A stretch of 64,000 nucleotides of DNA, taken from Erythroxylum novogranatense. Taxonomy: Eukaryota > Streptophyta > Magnoliopsida > Malpighiales > Erythroxylaceae. The notes below the pieces were generated by a model. That model saw only the letters and a list, made by a program, of their open reading frames with translations. It made no database searches and was not told where the DNA came from. Shown here piece after piece: positions 22,475-35,700 of this stretch. How positions within the stretch are numbered: the first letter of the stretch is position 1; every line of letters starts with the position of its first letter. The stretch lies in assembly GCA_029891385.1 (NCBI GenBank), contig CM057230.1, positions 55,593,414-55,657,413 on the forward strand. Direction: 5' to 3'. A program made the translations under genes and the position numbers.

Positions 22475-24511
22475 TCTTAAAAGAGGAATGAAATCAGGTA
22501 GTTCTTTCACAAGGTCAACACTAATCCACATTCTAACATAACCTATCCTCTTTCTTGAAGTTGTATTTTTGACCATATATATTGATTTTTCCTACATTAC
22601 TAACCAATTACTAAGACCCTTTGTTGACTATTATTCTAGTGGAACACTTTGTATATGGATCCAAATGGGGATATTTTCATTCTTAATATGTTTTTCACAC
22701 TAATGTTAAGCCTGTATTGTTGAAGAAATAATAGCATTTTACAAATGTTCCATGGCATAGCTTTGAAGATCTCCTTTACACCAGTTTAATGTAAGGTTGA
22801 AACCTAGGTTAAAAAGAGGGAGTTTATTAAGTTGAGAAAGTTTTTATTTAACATTTGAATGAAAAGAAAGAGGTCCATCTATATTTTAATTATTTTAGGA
22901 GTCTACTTGATGTGGGGAGATGATGATCGTGAGGGGAAGAGTGGAAATGTCATGTTATCCAAAATAACTTGGCTCAATGTGGATATTACTCTAACTTAAA
23001 GATTAAAAAGAAAACAACTTGAGACTAGGAAGAAAAAGGTTTAAATTAATGTTCCACAAACAAAAATAAGAGGAAGGTAAGAAAAAAATGTGGAAAACCT
23101 AAAATGCCCTAAGTGAAGTGGCTAGAAAAACATCCACTAACACACTCTGACCATAGGAATAGTTGAAGAAAAACCTAAAAGATGGAGGAAGCCTAAACTA
23201 GAAGAAGAAACATAAACTAGAGTAGAAGTTTGAAGGAGGATCTAATATAGAGAGGGAGAAGTTACAAGGCAACCCAAAGCCATTTTAGAGAGGGATAGGA
23301 GAGTTTCTCGATGCTTAGATATATACTATACTAAGGATTTCTTTACTTATTAAGTAAATTAAATACTTTATTTTATTCTACACTAGTTTTATTATTTTGT
23401 AATATTATTTATAATAATTTTCAAAGAAAATATTTATTTTATTTAAATATGTTATTGAAGTGGATATAATTTTCTTTTCATACATCAATTTTCAATTAGT
23501 TCCAACTTGATTTAAATAACTTTTCTCTGTGCAACCCATTCTTTATGTGAGACTCATTAAGTTCTTTAATATGTTGGCAATGATTAATTTATAATTAGAA
23601 TTAGATAAATTACTACTTTTAATTTATCTTCAATTCTCCAATTAAACAATTTATAATCATAGAACAAGATTGACATCTAGCTACACATCATGACCACCCA
23701 AATATTTAGGAATGTCAAAGTAGTTTTGACTAACCTTTTCGTGCATAATTTTTTTCATATAATTTAATCCTTTCATCATACAATGCTTCAACTAGACAGA
23801 GTATGAAATTAATGTCTACTCTTTTTGAGTCCAATCATATTAGTTCCTCGCCATTAGCTATTGATTCCACCATGGCCAAAGATTTCCTGAACAAATATTA
23901 ATCGAGAATAATAGAACATTCTCACTAATCACTTTAGGATGATGAATCCTATTTTGATCACACAACTACCTCCATATAATTCATCTTATATCCAATAACT
24001 ATTGATTGAATGACCCAAGATTAAAATAGGTCATAAGTAGTATCAAAACTTAGAAATCCCTATAGAAGATAACTTTGGAGACCTCAAGTCAAAGGATCAC
24101 TTATACAATCATCACAATGAGAATTTGCATAGACATACAAGCAATGTTTCAAATGGATTTCTCATGTCGGGTTAGTTCAATGAACTTATTCTCTAACAAG
24201 CACTCATATGTTTATTTAAATATTTCCATACTTTAACTTATGAGATCGACTAGTTTCTTTATAAAGAAAAACATAATGTGTGCTAGTCTTATTCAGTATT
24301 AATAGAACAATGACTAGGAATAATTTAGAGATAATATATAAATACAATATGAATCTTATAACAATAATCTCATTATAATTTTCATTTGCAATGTATAATT
24401 ATTTCATGGACTTTATCATATACATCTAAACATGTACAAAATAAAGAATGTCTTTAAATTATTTTGTCATTAATTACAACCAAACGATTAGTTATAGGGC
24501 ATAAACTAACA
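22475..24511 (-). mobile_element. Copia-like LTR region (minus strand), boundary only at 24511
   Basis: On the minus strand a long AT-rich LTR-like sequence begins TGTTAGTTTATGCCC at 24511. It contains phrases common in plant Copia (Bianca/SIRE-like) LTRs, for example 'tgatcctttgacttgaggtc' near 24070-24105. A second end and a target duplication were not found, so the left limit is nominal. Part of 22475-22900 may still belong to element F. No coding region is seen. Confidence 0.45.
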
Positions 24512-25029
24512 TGTTCAAACTTCAAACACTAATAAGAAACAATATATTCATTACAAAGTGAGAATAACTAGATGTTTATGATAATCTTTAATGCGTAAGG
24601 GAGATGAAGAAAACTACAATATAACCTAACAATGGAGATGACTCGTTATCACAGATAATCTAATTTTAATAGATAATCACTACTAATATAACGGGAAAGA
24701 ATAGAGGACATGAGGAATACTTGAGAATCAGAGAATGATTGGAAGTAGAGAAGAAGAATCGAAGGAACCAAAGATATAACGACCGAGAAGAAGAACTGAA
24801 TTCATACAATTTTGTCAATGAGATTTCAACTAAAAAGTAAAATTAAATAACGTCGTTTAAGTGGTTAGGATATAATTATTTTTAACTATGAAAATAATTT
24901 CATTAGTTACAAAAAATCATTTGTTTATTAAAAAACTGTGGCTAAAAGAAATTTTAAGGAGATAGATTTAACTAACTAAAAAAATGAGAGTCATCCAATA
25001 CTTGTTTCTAAGTTAACTTAGAAGAGTTA
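24512..25029. other. Unassigned AT-rich spacer
   Basis: I see no ORF with coding character, no RNA gene and no LTR boundary here. Confidence 0.5.
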
Positions 25030-25545
25030 ACCCCCAATTTGGCATTTATTCTTCGCAGACGACTTAGTCCTATTTGTTGAAGCTACTGCTCTTCAAGCTC
25101 AAGTCATAGATCGGACCCTTGACCTCTTCTGCATAGCTTCGAGCCAACAAATCAATAAAGCGAAAACTTGAATATTCATCTCCAAAAATATTCCTAGGGA
25201 TACAGCAAGACAAATCAATCAAGCGTTAAATGTCCACAATACAAACAACCTTGGCAAATATCTGGGGGTCCCTTTGATTTATGAACGAACAACCCGCCAC
25301 ACGTATCAATATATCCTCGATTGAGCCCAGAAGAAACTGGCAGGTTGGAAATCCAGAATGCTATCTCTAACGGGTAGGGTGACCTTAACCCAATCTGTAA
25401 TCTCTTCCCTACCCATTTTCACTATGAAAACGGTCAAGCCAACCAGGAAACTCTGTGATGATTTGGAAAAATTAATAAGGAACTTCATATGGGGGTCGTC
25501 TGATAGGCATCAGAAAGTTCCTTTTGTCAATTAAGCTGCAGTAGG

Positions 25546-26345
25546 GGCTGGGTATCAAGCGTATCAGATCTTCCAATGATGCATCCCTGACGAAACTCAG
25601 ATGGGACCCCTTTACTAAACCCAACGTGTTGTGGGTACAAATACTACGATCCAAGTATCGAGTAGATGTTACTCCCCTCCCCCGGACGTTAGCCAGACCA
25701 AGTGCCTCGACATTTTGGAGGGGGATCGCTGCGACATGGCCTTTAGTACGACAAGGAGCTTATTGGCGACTAGGGGACGGCTGAAACATTCTCTTCTGGT
25801 TTGACCACCCTTGTGTCAGCGTTCGAACTTAAAGCCATAGTGGCAGACTACACGAGTACTGGTGGCTATTGGTACTGGAATCGATTATCTTCCTTCCACA
25901 GTTTGTATGCTAATTGCATCTAGGTGGTTGAATGTCTTTGACCAAGAAAATGATCAATTGGTATGGGGTCCCATTTATCCCAGGCCGTTTACAGTGGCAT
26001 CCGCCTATGATCTCATCGAACAAATCCACACTCAAGAGCCTAGTAGGCTCTGAGATGTCATCTGGAAATGGGTCGGACCCCAGCTGATTTGATCTTTCCT
26101 TTGGTTGTTGACTAAACGGAAATTATTAACAAACCATCAGAGGGTGGTGCGTCACTTAACGATAGACAGTAGTTGCCCGTTTTGTGATCAGGAAGAGTCA
26201 ATCCTCGACGCCCTTCGGGATTGTCATCACGTAACCTCCTTTTGGCATCAATTCCCTTCTGAATTTACCAATAGAGAATTTTTCCAAGTTTTTAGGAATC
26301 TCCGCTAGCATCTCCCTTTTAATCAGATTGCTTGGGCTATCATTT
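25546..26345 (+). repeat. Internal LINE duplication, first copy
   Basis: It starts GGGCTGGGTATCAAGCGTAT and carries the end of the RT segment and the zf-RVT segment. The second copy begins about 820 bp later at 26367. The two copies differ by substitutions and small deletions. Confidence 0.85.
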
Positions 26346-26366
26346 TTGGCGTCGCTTGCTGGCGTG

Positions 26367-27190
26367 GGCTGGGCATCAAGCATATCAGATCTTCCAATGA
26401 TGCGTCCCTGACGAAACTCGGATGGGACCTCCTTACTAAACCCAACGCGTTGTGGGTACAGATCCGAGTAGGTGCTACTCCCCTCCCCCAGACGTTAGCC
26501 AGACCAGGTGCCTCGACAATTTGGAGGGGGATCGTTGCGGCATGGCCTTTAGTGTGACAAGGGGCTTATTGATGACTAGGGGATGGCTGAAACATTCTCT
26601 TCTAGTTTGACCACCCCTGTGTCGATGTTCGAACTTAAAGCTATAATGGCAGACTACACGAGTACTGGTGGCGATTGGTACTGGAATCGATTCCAACATT
26701 ATCTTCCTTCCACAGTTTGTATGCTAATAGCATATAGGTGGCTAAATGTCTTTGACCAAGAAAATGATCAGTTGGTATGGGGTCCCACTTATCCCAGGCT
26801 GTTTACAGTAGCATCCACCTATGATCTCATCGAACAAATTCACACTCAAGAGCCTAGTAGGCTCTGGGATGTCATCTGGAAATGAGTCGGACCCCAGTAG
26901 ATTCGATCTTTCCTCTAGTTGTTGGCTAAACGGAAATTATCAACAAACCATCAGCGGGTGGTGCGTCACTTAACGATGGACAGTAGTTGCCTTGTGGTCA
27001 GGAAGAGTCAATCCTCGACGCCCTTCGGGATTGTCATTGTGTAACCTCCTTTTGGCATCAATTTCCTTCTGAATTTACCAACAGGGAATTTTTCCAAGTT
27101 GACGAGGAGGAGTGGGTTTTTAGGAATCTCCGCCAACTTCTCCCTTTTAATCAGATTGTGTGGGCTATCATTTTTGGCGTCGCTTACTGG
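26367..27190 (+). repeat. Internal LINE duplication, second copy
   Basis: It starts GGGCTGGGCATCAAGCATAT and repeats the first copy. A short insertion reading DEEEWV relative to the first copy lies near 27101-27118. Confidence 0.85.
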
Positions 27191-27673
27191 TTTTTTTGAA
27201 ATGGAGGAACGGGAGTATTTTCGAACCCGACTTTGCATGGCCAATGGCAGGAGTCCGAATTGTCACAGATTATGCTGTTTGGATCATCAGGACCCACTCG
27301 ATGGAAAGCCGAGTTTTTCAGACTCAGGGCATGCCGTTGGGTACTTTTGTGGGCTGGACTACACCAACAGTCGGATGGATCAAGTTGAATACAGACGATA
27401 TCGACATCACAGGATCACACAGGGCCGCTGTTGAAGGGCTACTGCAGAATAGTCTAGGTCACTGGTGTGGAGGTTTTATACAGAATGTTGGCATGGGTGC
27501 GCCTCTGAGGGCAGAGCTATGGGGGGTCCACTTCAGACTTACCCTAGCATGGGATTGAGGCTATCGGCGAGTGGTGGTTGAAGTGGACTCGCTAGAGGTT
27601 ATTAATATCATTTCCACTTCTAATAGAGCTATGACTGACATTTATCCTTTGTTGACAGATATCTGTGAGTTGA

Positions 27674-27785
27674 TACATCAAAATTGGGAGATTCATATCT
27701 AGCATATCCATCAGGAAGGGAACTAACGTGCATCAAAATTGGGAGATTCATATCTAGCATATCCATCAGGAAGGGAACTAACGTG
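27674..27785 (+). repeat. Tandem duplication of about 56 bp in the LINE RNase H region
   Basis: The segment from 'catcaaaattgggagattc' to 'ggaactaacgtg' occurs twice in direct succession, disrupting the RNase H reading frame. Confidence 0.9.
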
Positions 27786-27973
27786 CCGACCAGCTAGCTG
27801 CTCACTCATCGCCAGGACTTCAGTATCTGCAGGAACTACCGATGAGTATTCGGGATGTCTTATCTCATGATATGACTGGAATGCAATATCCTCACGCTTT
27901 ATGCTAAGGAGCACCCGGAGTCGAGTGTTTTTTAGTTTTTTCATAGTTTTCCTTGCCCTTGTATAAAAAAAAA

Positions 27974-29776
27974 CTTAGAAAAGTTAGAATCTTGGACCAA
28001 GGAAGTTGATTGAAGATATTGAAATGATTGAGACAAGGCACTTGGACAGGTTAACGGGATTGTGGGAGCTATAGAAGGAAGGCTACAGTTAGAAGTTGAA
28101 GGCAAAGAGGGTTTCGGTTATGACTAAAAGGGAAAGAAGTTTAACACTCAGACGGAGGGAAGGAAAACTAATTAAGTTGAAAAGCTAAGTCTGATGAAGG
28201 GTTAATGAAGGTTTAGATACAATGCCTGAAATAGCAACAGACAAACAAGATGGAGGAAAGGATAATTCCTGCAAAAGATTGTTCGAAAAGGTAAGAAAAA
28301 GTTTTGGTGAGGAAAAAAGCATGAAGGACTTAAAAAGCTACATAGAGTCTAAAGAAAAGTGGAGAGAAGGAAAAGCTTTTTGTTTTTCTAAATATCATGG
28401 TGTTATTTTTAAATTAATAAAAATATTTTATTAATTATAAATATGCTTTATTCTAATTTCTGATTTAGACAAGAAATTCTTCATTAGTTATTGAATGTTG
28501 TCTTTCTTAAAATTCAAAATAAAATTATTGAAGAAAAGGGGCTAGAAATAAATTACAAATATCCCCTTACTTCTGAAAATAGAGCACAGCTTTTGCTACG
28601 ATCAAACCCGGATGGAGCAACAAAATAGTTACCGTGAGAAGAGTTATATGGAAACAATATTACTGCACGAACCTGTCGTCACATGAAAATCAAGCTTTGC
28701 CTACCGCATGAAGCAACCATCTTTCTGTCACAAAACAACCTATTTTGTTGCAACAGAACGATATTTATTTGCAAAGGTAGCTTAAATTATTTGATATCAA
28801 TAATGTATTCGTTAGCTTCTGAGATTTAAAATGCTTATCAAGCAACCAGATGACACACTTATACCTTGCTGCCTCCCAGAGGAAGAAGTTGTTGACCAGG
28901 ATGCTTTCTTTATAACAATCAAATCAAACAAAAGTAACATTTTCAACCATGTCGAAAAGATCCATAACTATGATCAAATAGAAATTTATTAACCACCGTA
29001 GCAGCATTTATCTTGCTTGATATTTCTGTTAATTATCTACAATGAAAAGAAGGTCCAATCACATGTTAAACCCGGGATGATGTGAGGCTGACACTGAATG
29101 CCAAAAAAAGCATCGAATCACTTTGCAGCATACTAATACTTGGCATCTGAACTCCTGGTTCTATTTTTTGCGCAAAATTCTTTCCCTGCACATTATTCCG
29201 CTAAGAAATGAGATCTCATCTTCAAGTAGCTTCCTGGGACGAACATGCACAATTGATCTTTCTAACATATTTACATTCCCAAGAGAATCTACACAATTTG
29301 CAATCGTCGCAGGTATTCACGAATGCATTACAAGTACAACAATTGATTCACCTGTAAAGGAGCTGGAAAACAAAAATCGATAATAATTATACAGAGAAGT
29401 TGACCAAGCATTTGAATAGCTACTACTACTTAACATCCCGTACAATATTGAGGATGTCTCACCTCGGAATAGGCAAGAATCCAAATAAAACTTATCACTG
29501 TCATATTATACATCTCCTAGGTCAAAATAGTTTGGCATAATATCCCTTTCTTATTGTAACATCAACTATCCCATTCAACTGGCGCCTTCTGTCACAGATG
29601 ATTGCTGGTATCGAAGAAAAATCTTCACAACAGAGTTAAAAAGTAAAAAAAAAAAAAGATGCAGATACGTAGCATACCTCATTCTGACACAAATCTTCAA
29701 GCATAAACCAGAGTAACTGATTCCATTGATGTAAAACATAAGAAGCTCATTTTTTATGCATGGATCATGATCAAAA
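27974..29776. other. Intergenic DNA downstream of the PPR gene
   Basis: This holds the 3' flank and probably the 3' UTR of the PPR gene. A 70-codon lysine-rich ORF at 28222-28434 shows no recognised domain and is not called. No RNA gene or mobile-element boundary was seen. Confidence 0.5.
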
Positions 29777-32412
29777 TCAAAATCCAGATTTAATCATCAT
29801 GGCAAGTTGCTGAAACATCAAATACAGATGATCACTTCCATTAAAGGTATTAAGGATCATTTCACACATTTCCTGATCAGGAAAAACACCATGAGACAAC
29901 ATCATGAAGAAAAAGTACATGGTTTCAGCCATTAAACATCTTTTACATAACCTATTAATTACAGCACTATAATCTTTGAGTGAAACTTCAAAACCAAGTT
30001 CGACCATTTGATGGAAAAACATAACTACTCTATGGAAATTGCCTTTAACACAATGCGCCTTTATCACTGTTGAGTAAGCAACTTTAGTCAACTTTATATT
30101 TTGTCGCTGAACAAAAACCAGTAGATGGTCAGCATCCCAAAGGTTACCATAGGTAGACAGACCATGGATGAGGAGATTGTATGTAACAGTTGTTGGCTCA
30201 AGGTTATATAATAACATTTCATCAAGTAATTGAAATGCTTTCCTCAAATCTTTCGCCTGGCAGCAATATTGTATGATGGTATTATAAGTTACTTGATCTG
30301 GGAAGAGACCTATGTCATGCATATCCTCAAGCAATCGGAAAGATTCTTGCAACTTTGACTGTTTGCAAAATCTTTTGATTAGCACAGTATAAGTTACATG
30401 AGTTGGTTCTATAGCTTTTGCTTTCATTTCCAACAATAATTCAAACAGTTCGTGTGTATTACCCTCTTCACAATATGCATTCATTAGAGTAGTGTAGGTT
30501 ACTGCAGTTGGCTCCAGTCCATGCAGCTTGATGTTATTCAACAACCTCCTAGCTTCAACCACCCCTCTGTATTTGCAATATCCATAAATAAGAGAATTGA
30601 AAGTGACAATACTTGGACTTATCCCTTGTTCCATCATTTGGCTGAATAACTGTACAGCCTCTTGATTATTTCCAAATTTAACATAGCCATTAATCATGAT
30701 ATTATACAGAATGACATCCAGTCTCATGTTACCCATTAGCAAAGAATCAAAATACTTTCTTGCCTCCAATAACATCCCTTTCTCACAGAGACCCATCAGA
30801 ATAGCACCTTGTGCGAAAGATTTTGAAAAACTTTTGCTCGAGTACATTTCCCTATATAGTTGAATAGCCTTTTTGACTTCTCCTTGCTTGCATAAAGCAT
30901 GAATAAGGATACAGTAAATTATAATATCTGGTTCCAAGCCACTGGCCTCCATTTCATTTAATATGCTCAGTGCTACGTCAACCATTCCACTTTTACACAA
31001 GCTGCTAAGCAAAACATTGTATGAAACGATACCCAGTTGAAACCCTTGTGAAAGCAACTCCTTCCGCAACTTTAATGCTTCCTCAACATTGCTCATTTGA
31101 CAATGACCAAATATCAACATTGTGTATGTCAGAAGATCAGGATTTTGGCCTTCAATTAGCATCTTGTGAATAACCTTCCAAGTTCTTCTCATCAAGCCAC
31201 GATGAAACCCTTTAGCAAGAATTTTGTAGGTTACTACATCAGGTTGCACCCCGTGCTTTTCCATGTCAGTTGAGAATTTCAAAGCTTCTTCAATGGAACC
31301 AGCTAAACATAATCCATGAATAAGAGTATTATAGCTATACACATCTGGAAGTAGTCCAATCTTGAACATTATACATAAAACAGACTTGGCCATATCTACA
31401 AGCCCCAATTTACAGTAACTTGACATAATAGTATTAAATGAAACAATGGAAGGTGCATATTTTTTCCCCTCAGGCCCAAACAAGAACAGAAATGCCTCTT
31501 GAAACTTAGACTGTCTACATAGGCCATCAATAATTATGGCACTAGTATTGTCACTCTGAGGGGTGCCACTATCTAGTAGTTCATTATACACATCCCACAT
31601 AATGTCAGTGTCTCTCAAGTTGTGCAGTAAACTATTGTATGTCTGAATTGAAACTTTCATGTTTAACTCTCTCATCTTCAACAGAATAAAGAGGGCATCA
31701 CGAACCATTCCCAATCCAGAATAAGCAAAAGCCAATGCATCCCAGATCACATTACTTGAATCCATGTCCCTAAAGCTACACCAAAGCAGTTCATACATCA
31801 AAGGAGCTGATCCAGAGCCTGTAAAAATTGCACAGATTCTATAAACAACAAAATGAACAACATTAATTATTTCAACAAACAAAGAAATGAAAGCGAGATC
31901 ATTGTAACTAGGTACAGTTACTACTGTTCGTTATGACTATAAACACAAAAGGAGAACTAAACAAAAGAATGAATGAAGCAAATACCTTCTCTTCGAAGCA
32001 TTTGGTCCAAAACATAACGCAAGTCACTGAAATGTCTCTTTTCCGCCAAAATATGCGCAATCCTTAACCTAGAAACCCTAGAATGCCGGAAACAGAAATC
32101 CTTATCCAACAAATTGAAGAAATCCACCGCAGTTACTGCTTCTTCAACACTCAAATCCTCAATTATCTGGTCCACCTGAGAACAAGTCAGCGTCGGAACG
32201 ATGGTTCTAAAGTGAAACCCACCAACAAACTTCCTAAAACCCAAGAATCTAAGACCGGAGAGAATTTCGTGAACAGGATCATTCGAGATCGTACCGGTAG
32301 TAGTGGCAGCGGAGGCGGAGATGGAGAATTTAGATAGTATAAGAGGGGAGAGGGAAGCGAGAATCGAAAATTTTATGGGAAATTTCAAGGGATTTCCGCA
32401 TATCCGTAGCAT
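29777..32412 (-). CDS. P-class pentatricopeptide repeat protein, At1g13630-like (two exons)
   Basis: Exon 1 is 31986-32412 and exon 2 is 29777-31818. A 167-bp intron (31819-31985) has GT-AG ends (AGAAG|GTATTT and TTTTACAG|GCTC), and joining keeps the frame, giving about 822 residues. The N-terminus is basic and Ser/Leu-rich (MLRICGNPLKFPIKFSILAS), consistent with an organelle targeting peptide. From about residue 155 to the end I count about 18 consecutive 35-residue PPR motifs with the usual P-D-x-x-T-Y-N start, and no E or DYW tail. P-class PPR proteins bind organellar RNA and act in its stability, splicing or translation; the target is unknown. Length and motif order agree with my recollection of the putative PPR protein At1g13630, so orthology is likely but unproven. 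The frame is intact, and this appears to be the only intact host gene in the window. Confidence 0.93.
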
Positions 32413-32423
32413 ATAAAAAGGAA

Positions 32424-32437
32424 GGGTTTAGGGTTTA
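32424..32437 (-). promoter_or_regulatory. Double telo-box in the PPR leader
   Basis: On the minus strand it reads ATAAACCCTAAACCCTT, ending a dozen bases before the ATG. Telo-boxes (AAACCCTAA) are known plant promoter or leader elements, often in genes for gene-expression machinery. A further AAACCCTAG lies near 32545-32553. A TATA box was not clear. Confidence 0.6.
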
Positions 32438-32718
32438 TGAAAAGAAGACGAGCGCATAGAAGAAGGCAATTTCTTAGTTGGTTGAGAAATGCTTGAGATT
32501 GATATTAGGGTAGTGAAGTGAAGGAAAAATTGGAAATTGAAAACTAGGGTTTTCGAGAAACGTTGGTTGGTTTCGCGGCAATTTGGTCTGCACCTAGATG
32601 GAGATTTTACTGTAGCACCTAGATGGACGTTGTACGGTGTCGTTGAGTCTGAGGGAGGATTTAGGAACAAATCATACCAAACTTGGTATTAAAGTGAGTT
32701 TTGATACGGTACTGTACT

Positions 32719-35700
32719 TGTTAGATCCCGTTTTTGAAATTTTTGAGACCCGATCTGAGAATCGGACCTCAACTGAAAAAACAAAAAGCGAAAAACTAAA
32801 AACAAAGAGGCGGAACAAAAGAACGGATCCTAAACTTGAAAGTGGGCCAAAAGCAAAGCAAAACACAAGTCGGATCGGAAAGCGAAACAATCGGAAACGA
32901 AAGCGAATCGAATCAAAGCAAACAAACGATTCAATCGCACGGAATTTCAAATTTTCAACATCCGAGAACTCAAACTTTTTAACAATAGAAAAGGGTTGCG
33001 TTAGAAATCTTAGACTAAACTAATCCGAAACCGATCAAAACTGGTGTAATTTTTTTTCTTTTCTTTTTCTTATTTTTCAATACAATATAATTTCCCTTTT
33101 GGAAATTTATCCTTAATCAAACTCAAATTACTTTATTTCTCTTAATCATGCATCTCTCAATCTCATCTATAACAAAACTTATTCCTATTCTTATTCTTAT
33201 TTTTCCTTTTGCCATAAAAACAATAACACATGACTTATACAAAAACAAACCATACACAAATAGCATTTCTAAAAATTGGGCAACATAACGGCTGTATTTT
33301 AACAAACACAAACTTGCAAAGGGTTTTAAAACTCACTTCTATATTTATACTAAACCAAATCCATACCATTCATCGGACCTCCTGTCCGGAATCTCAGTAT
33401 AAACAAACACAAATCTATACCTAGCACTTCAATAATTCTCAATCATAATCAGAATCATCCATATCCAAGTAACAATCATATCTTAATTCAATATATCATT
33501 TCATCAGATAGTCCAATTCCCATTCTTTCACATTTCAATATACAAAATTGATATACTAAATCCATGTGCAATTTCATAGCTTAATACCATCATGAATTAA
33601 ATGTTTACAAAACCTTAATGGCTTTCCAAGCCATATATCAAACCTATACAAAAATCCAAAATTTACATAAGATACAAGTCATGCAAAATCGAACAAAATG
33701 TCTTGACTTTCTTTCATCCGATCTCCTGCTCGATACCTGGAGATGGGGATGAAAAGGGGGTGAGCTTGTTGTTCGTGGATAACATGTTTATAAATTGAAC
33801 AATAAGCAAAAGCATTTTCAAAACTCATTTTCCATTTATAAACTTTCCACAGCAGAAAATTCATCAAAAGCTTATTTTTCAAATCAATCATAAACAATTT
33901 CCAAATTTTCATGGTTGAAAACTCACTTTCTCATTTCTCAAAATTTTTCAAATTTTTTTCATAATTCATAAACAAATTCAAAACATGAATACATCACAAA
34001 TATACTCAAATTAAAACAAATAACACATCAAAATGGTTTGGGTCGGTCCAAATGGAGCGTCTTGCACATTCCCCATATATGGTCTGTAACTGACAAGTGA
34101 GCGAGCGTCTACACTTTCCCGCGTAAAAGGTCCAAAGTAGCCGTGAACTTATAAGTCCAAATCGAGCTTGATATCACTAATCAGGCGGTAGTGAAGCTAT
34201 AAAAATAAGACACGTGCACATGACTCAACTTATAGGACCTAACCAAACCCACATAACACATATCATACTTAAAAATCGGATGCCCGAAGGCATATTTCGA
34301 AACTTGATTTTTCATGTCATGTCATAATCGAACATCATATCATACAATTTCACTTATCAAAAATCTTAATCCATCCAAACACAAAGCAATGCATAAATTA
34401 AAGCAATTTCTTAAAATCATAATTCAAACACAATCTAATTCACAATGCACATTCATTATCCAAAATTCATGTGATAAGTTCACCTTTTATTCAAAAACAA
34501 TTACAATTTCTTAAATCATAGCGACATCATCAAATTATTCAAATAATTCGAAATCAATGAATTTCATAAGTCTTGCAATTTCTTAAAATCATTCCAAAAG
34601 CAATGAATTTAATCATTCGAAATCATAATTTTTCAAACATTAACATAAACAATATTTTATAAATATTTTGCTTTTTGATTTTTCAAAATCACAATAGTAG
34701 CTTATAATTCAAAATATAAACATATTACCCACCTCATTTCCATGCTAGAACTTTGTCCCAAGCATCAATTTCTCCATTACTTCTTTCCCTCGTCCAAGTT
34801 AAAATTTTCTAAACCAAATTCACCCAAATTCAACATCACAATAGACATAATCCTCAAAATTAACTTAAGAATTCACAAACTCATACTAATCTTAAGCCAA
34901 ATAAACTTAAATCTCATCACAATTTAACAAATCAAATTTTTTCTCTTACCTTCAACCTCCACCATTTTTGGAATTCCTTGGTTCCTTAGGAGGCTCCAAT
35001 GCTCTTCCACCTTTTTCTCTTGAAACAACTTAAAAAGCTTGCTTGAAAACCCATGAAATCCGAAACCCTAGCTTTTTCCCCTTTCTTATTCCTTCTTCTC
35101 TCATCTGAAACCCATCTTTCTTCCTCTCCTCTTATTTCTCTCCTTCTATTCTTCCTTTTCTCTTAAGTGTCGTGCATTGCTCCTCTTAAAAATGACAGCC
35201 CCATTCCTCTAGTCTTTAATGAATGATAAATGACCAAAAAGCCCTTCCTTATAAGCCTTGTCACTTAACTCTTTAAGTGATCTTTCAAAATTGCCCCTGA
35301 ACTTTATTTCAATATGAAGGAATTTGCCAAAAATTCCTTCTAGAGAAATGTTCCTCATTGTCTTAATTTCATAACGCCACCAAAATCATTTAATTTGGTG
35401 CACTACTCCAAAAGTTATAGTCCAAACATTTCGGACTATCATTATGCTAAAATATTTTCCAGCACTTTAATTCCATCCAAAAATTTACATTCTTAGAGAC
35501 TGAATTAAAATTCACTTCCTTCAGACAAATTGTAGCCTTATCTTTCTAGTTTAACCCAAATCAAGAATCACTTCATTTGGATTACTAGAGCAAAAGTTAT
35601 GGCCAAAATACTTTCAGCTCTTACTAATCTAAGACTGAACACTAAACCCGACTTCAATTCAGAAATTGAAAGTCTTAGGGGCTAAATTAAAATTCACTTC

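Larger units (their letters stand above)
25030..27973 (+). pseudogene. Broken L1-type LINE (reverse transcriptase to RNase H)
   Basis: This is the 3' half of a plant non-LTR retrotransposon with many stops and frameshifts. The reverse-transcriptase active site FFADDLV is at 25049-25069. It is followed by the post-catalytic segment 'LGKYLGVPL' and 'KLAGWKSRMLSLTGRVTL' (about 25250-25390), typical of L1 RT proteins. A zinc-binding segment (zf-RVT type, 'CPFCDQEESILDALRDC') follows and occurs twice because of an internal duplication. An RNase H domain comes last (about 27343-27905, with 'GWIKLNTD', 'RAELWGV' and 'VVVEVDSLEVI'). The sequence ends in an A-run at 27965-27973, which sets the 3' end. 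The 5' part, with ORF1 and the endonuclease, is absent, as in 5'-truncated insertions. The element is not functional. Confidence 0.88.

Noticed and set aside
28222..28434. 70-aa lysine-rich ORF between the LINE and the PPR gene
   Set aside because: There is no recognised domain, no splice context and no neighbour that supports a gene.
32680..32718. Primer-binding site next to LTR A'
   Set aside because: The minus strand reads CCGTATCAAAAC about 10 bases past the LTR end, only a partial match to TGGTATCAGAGC, and no interior can be followed toward the PPR gene.
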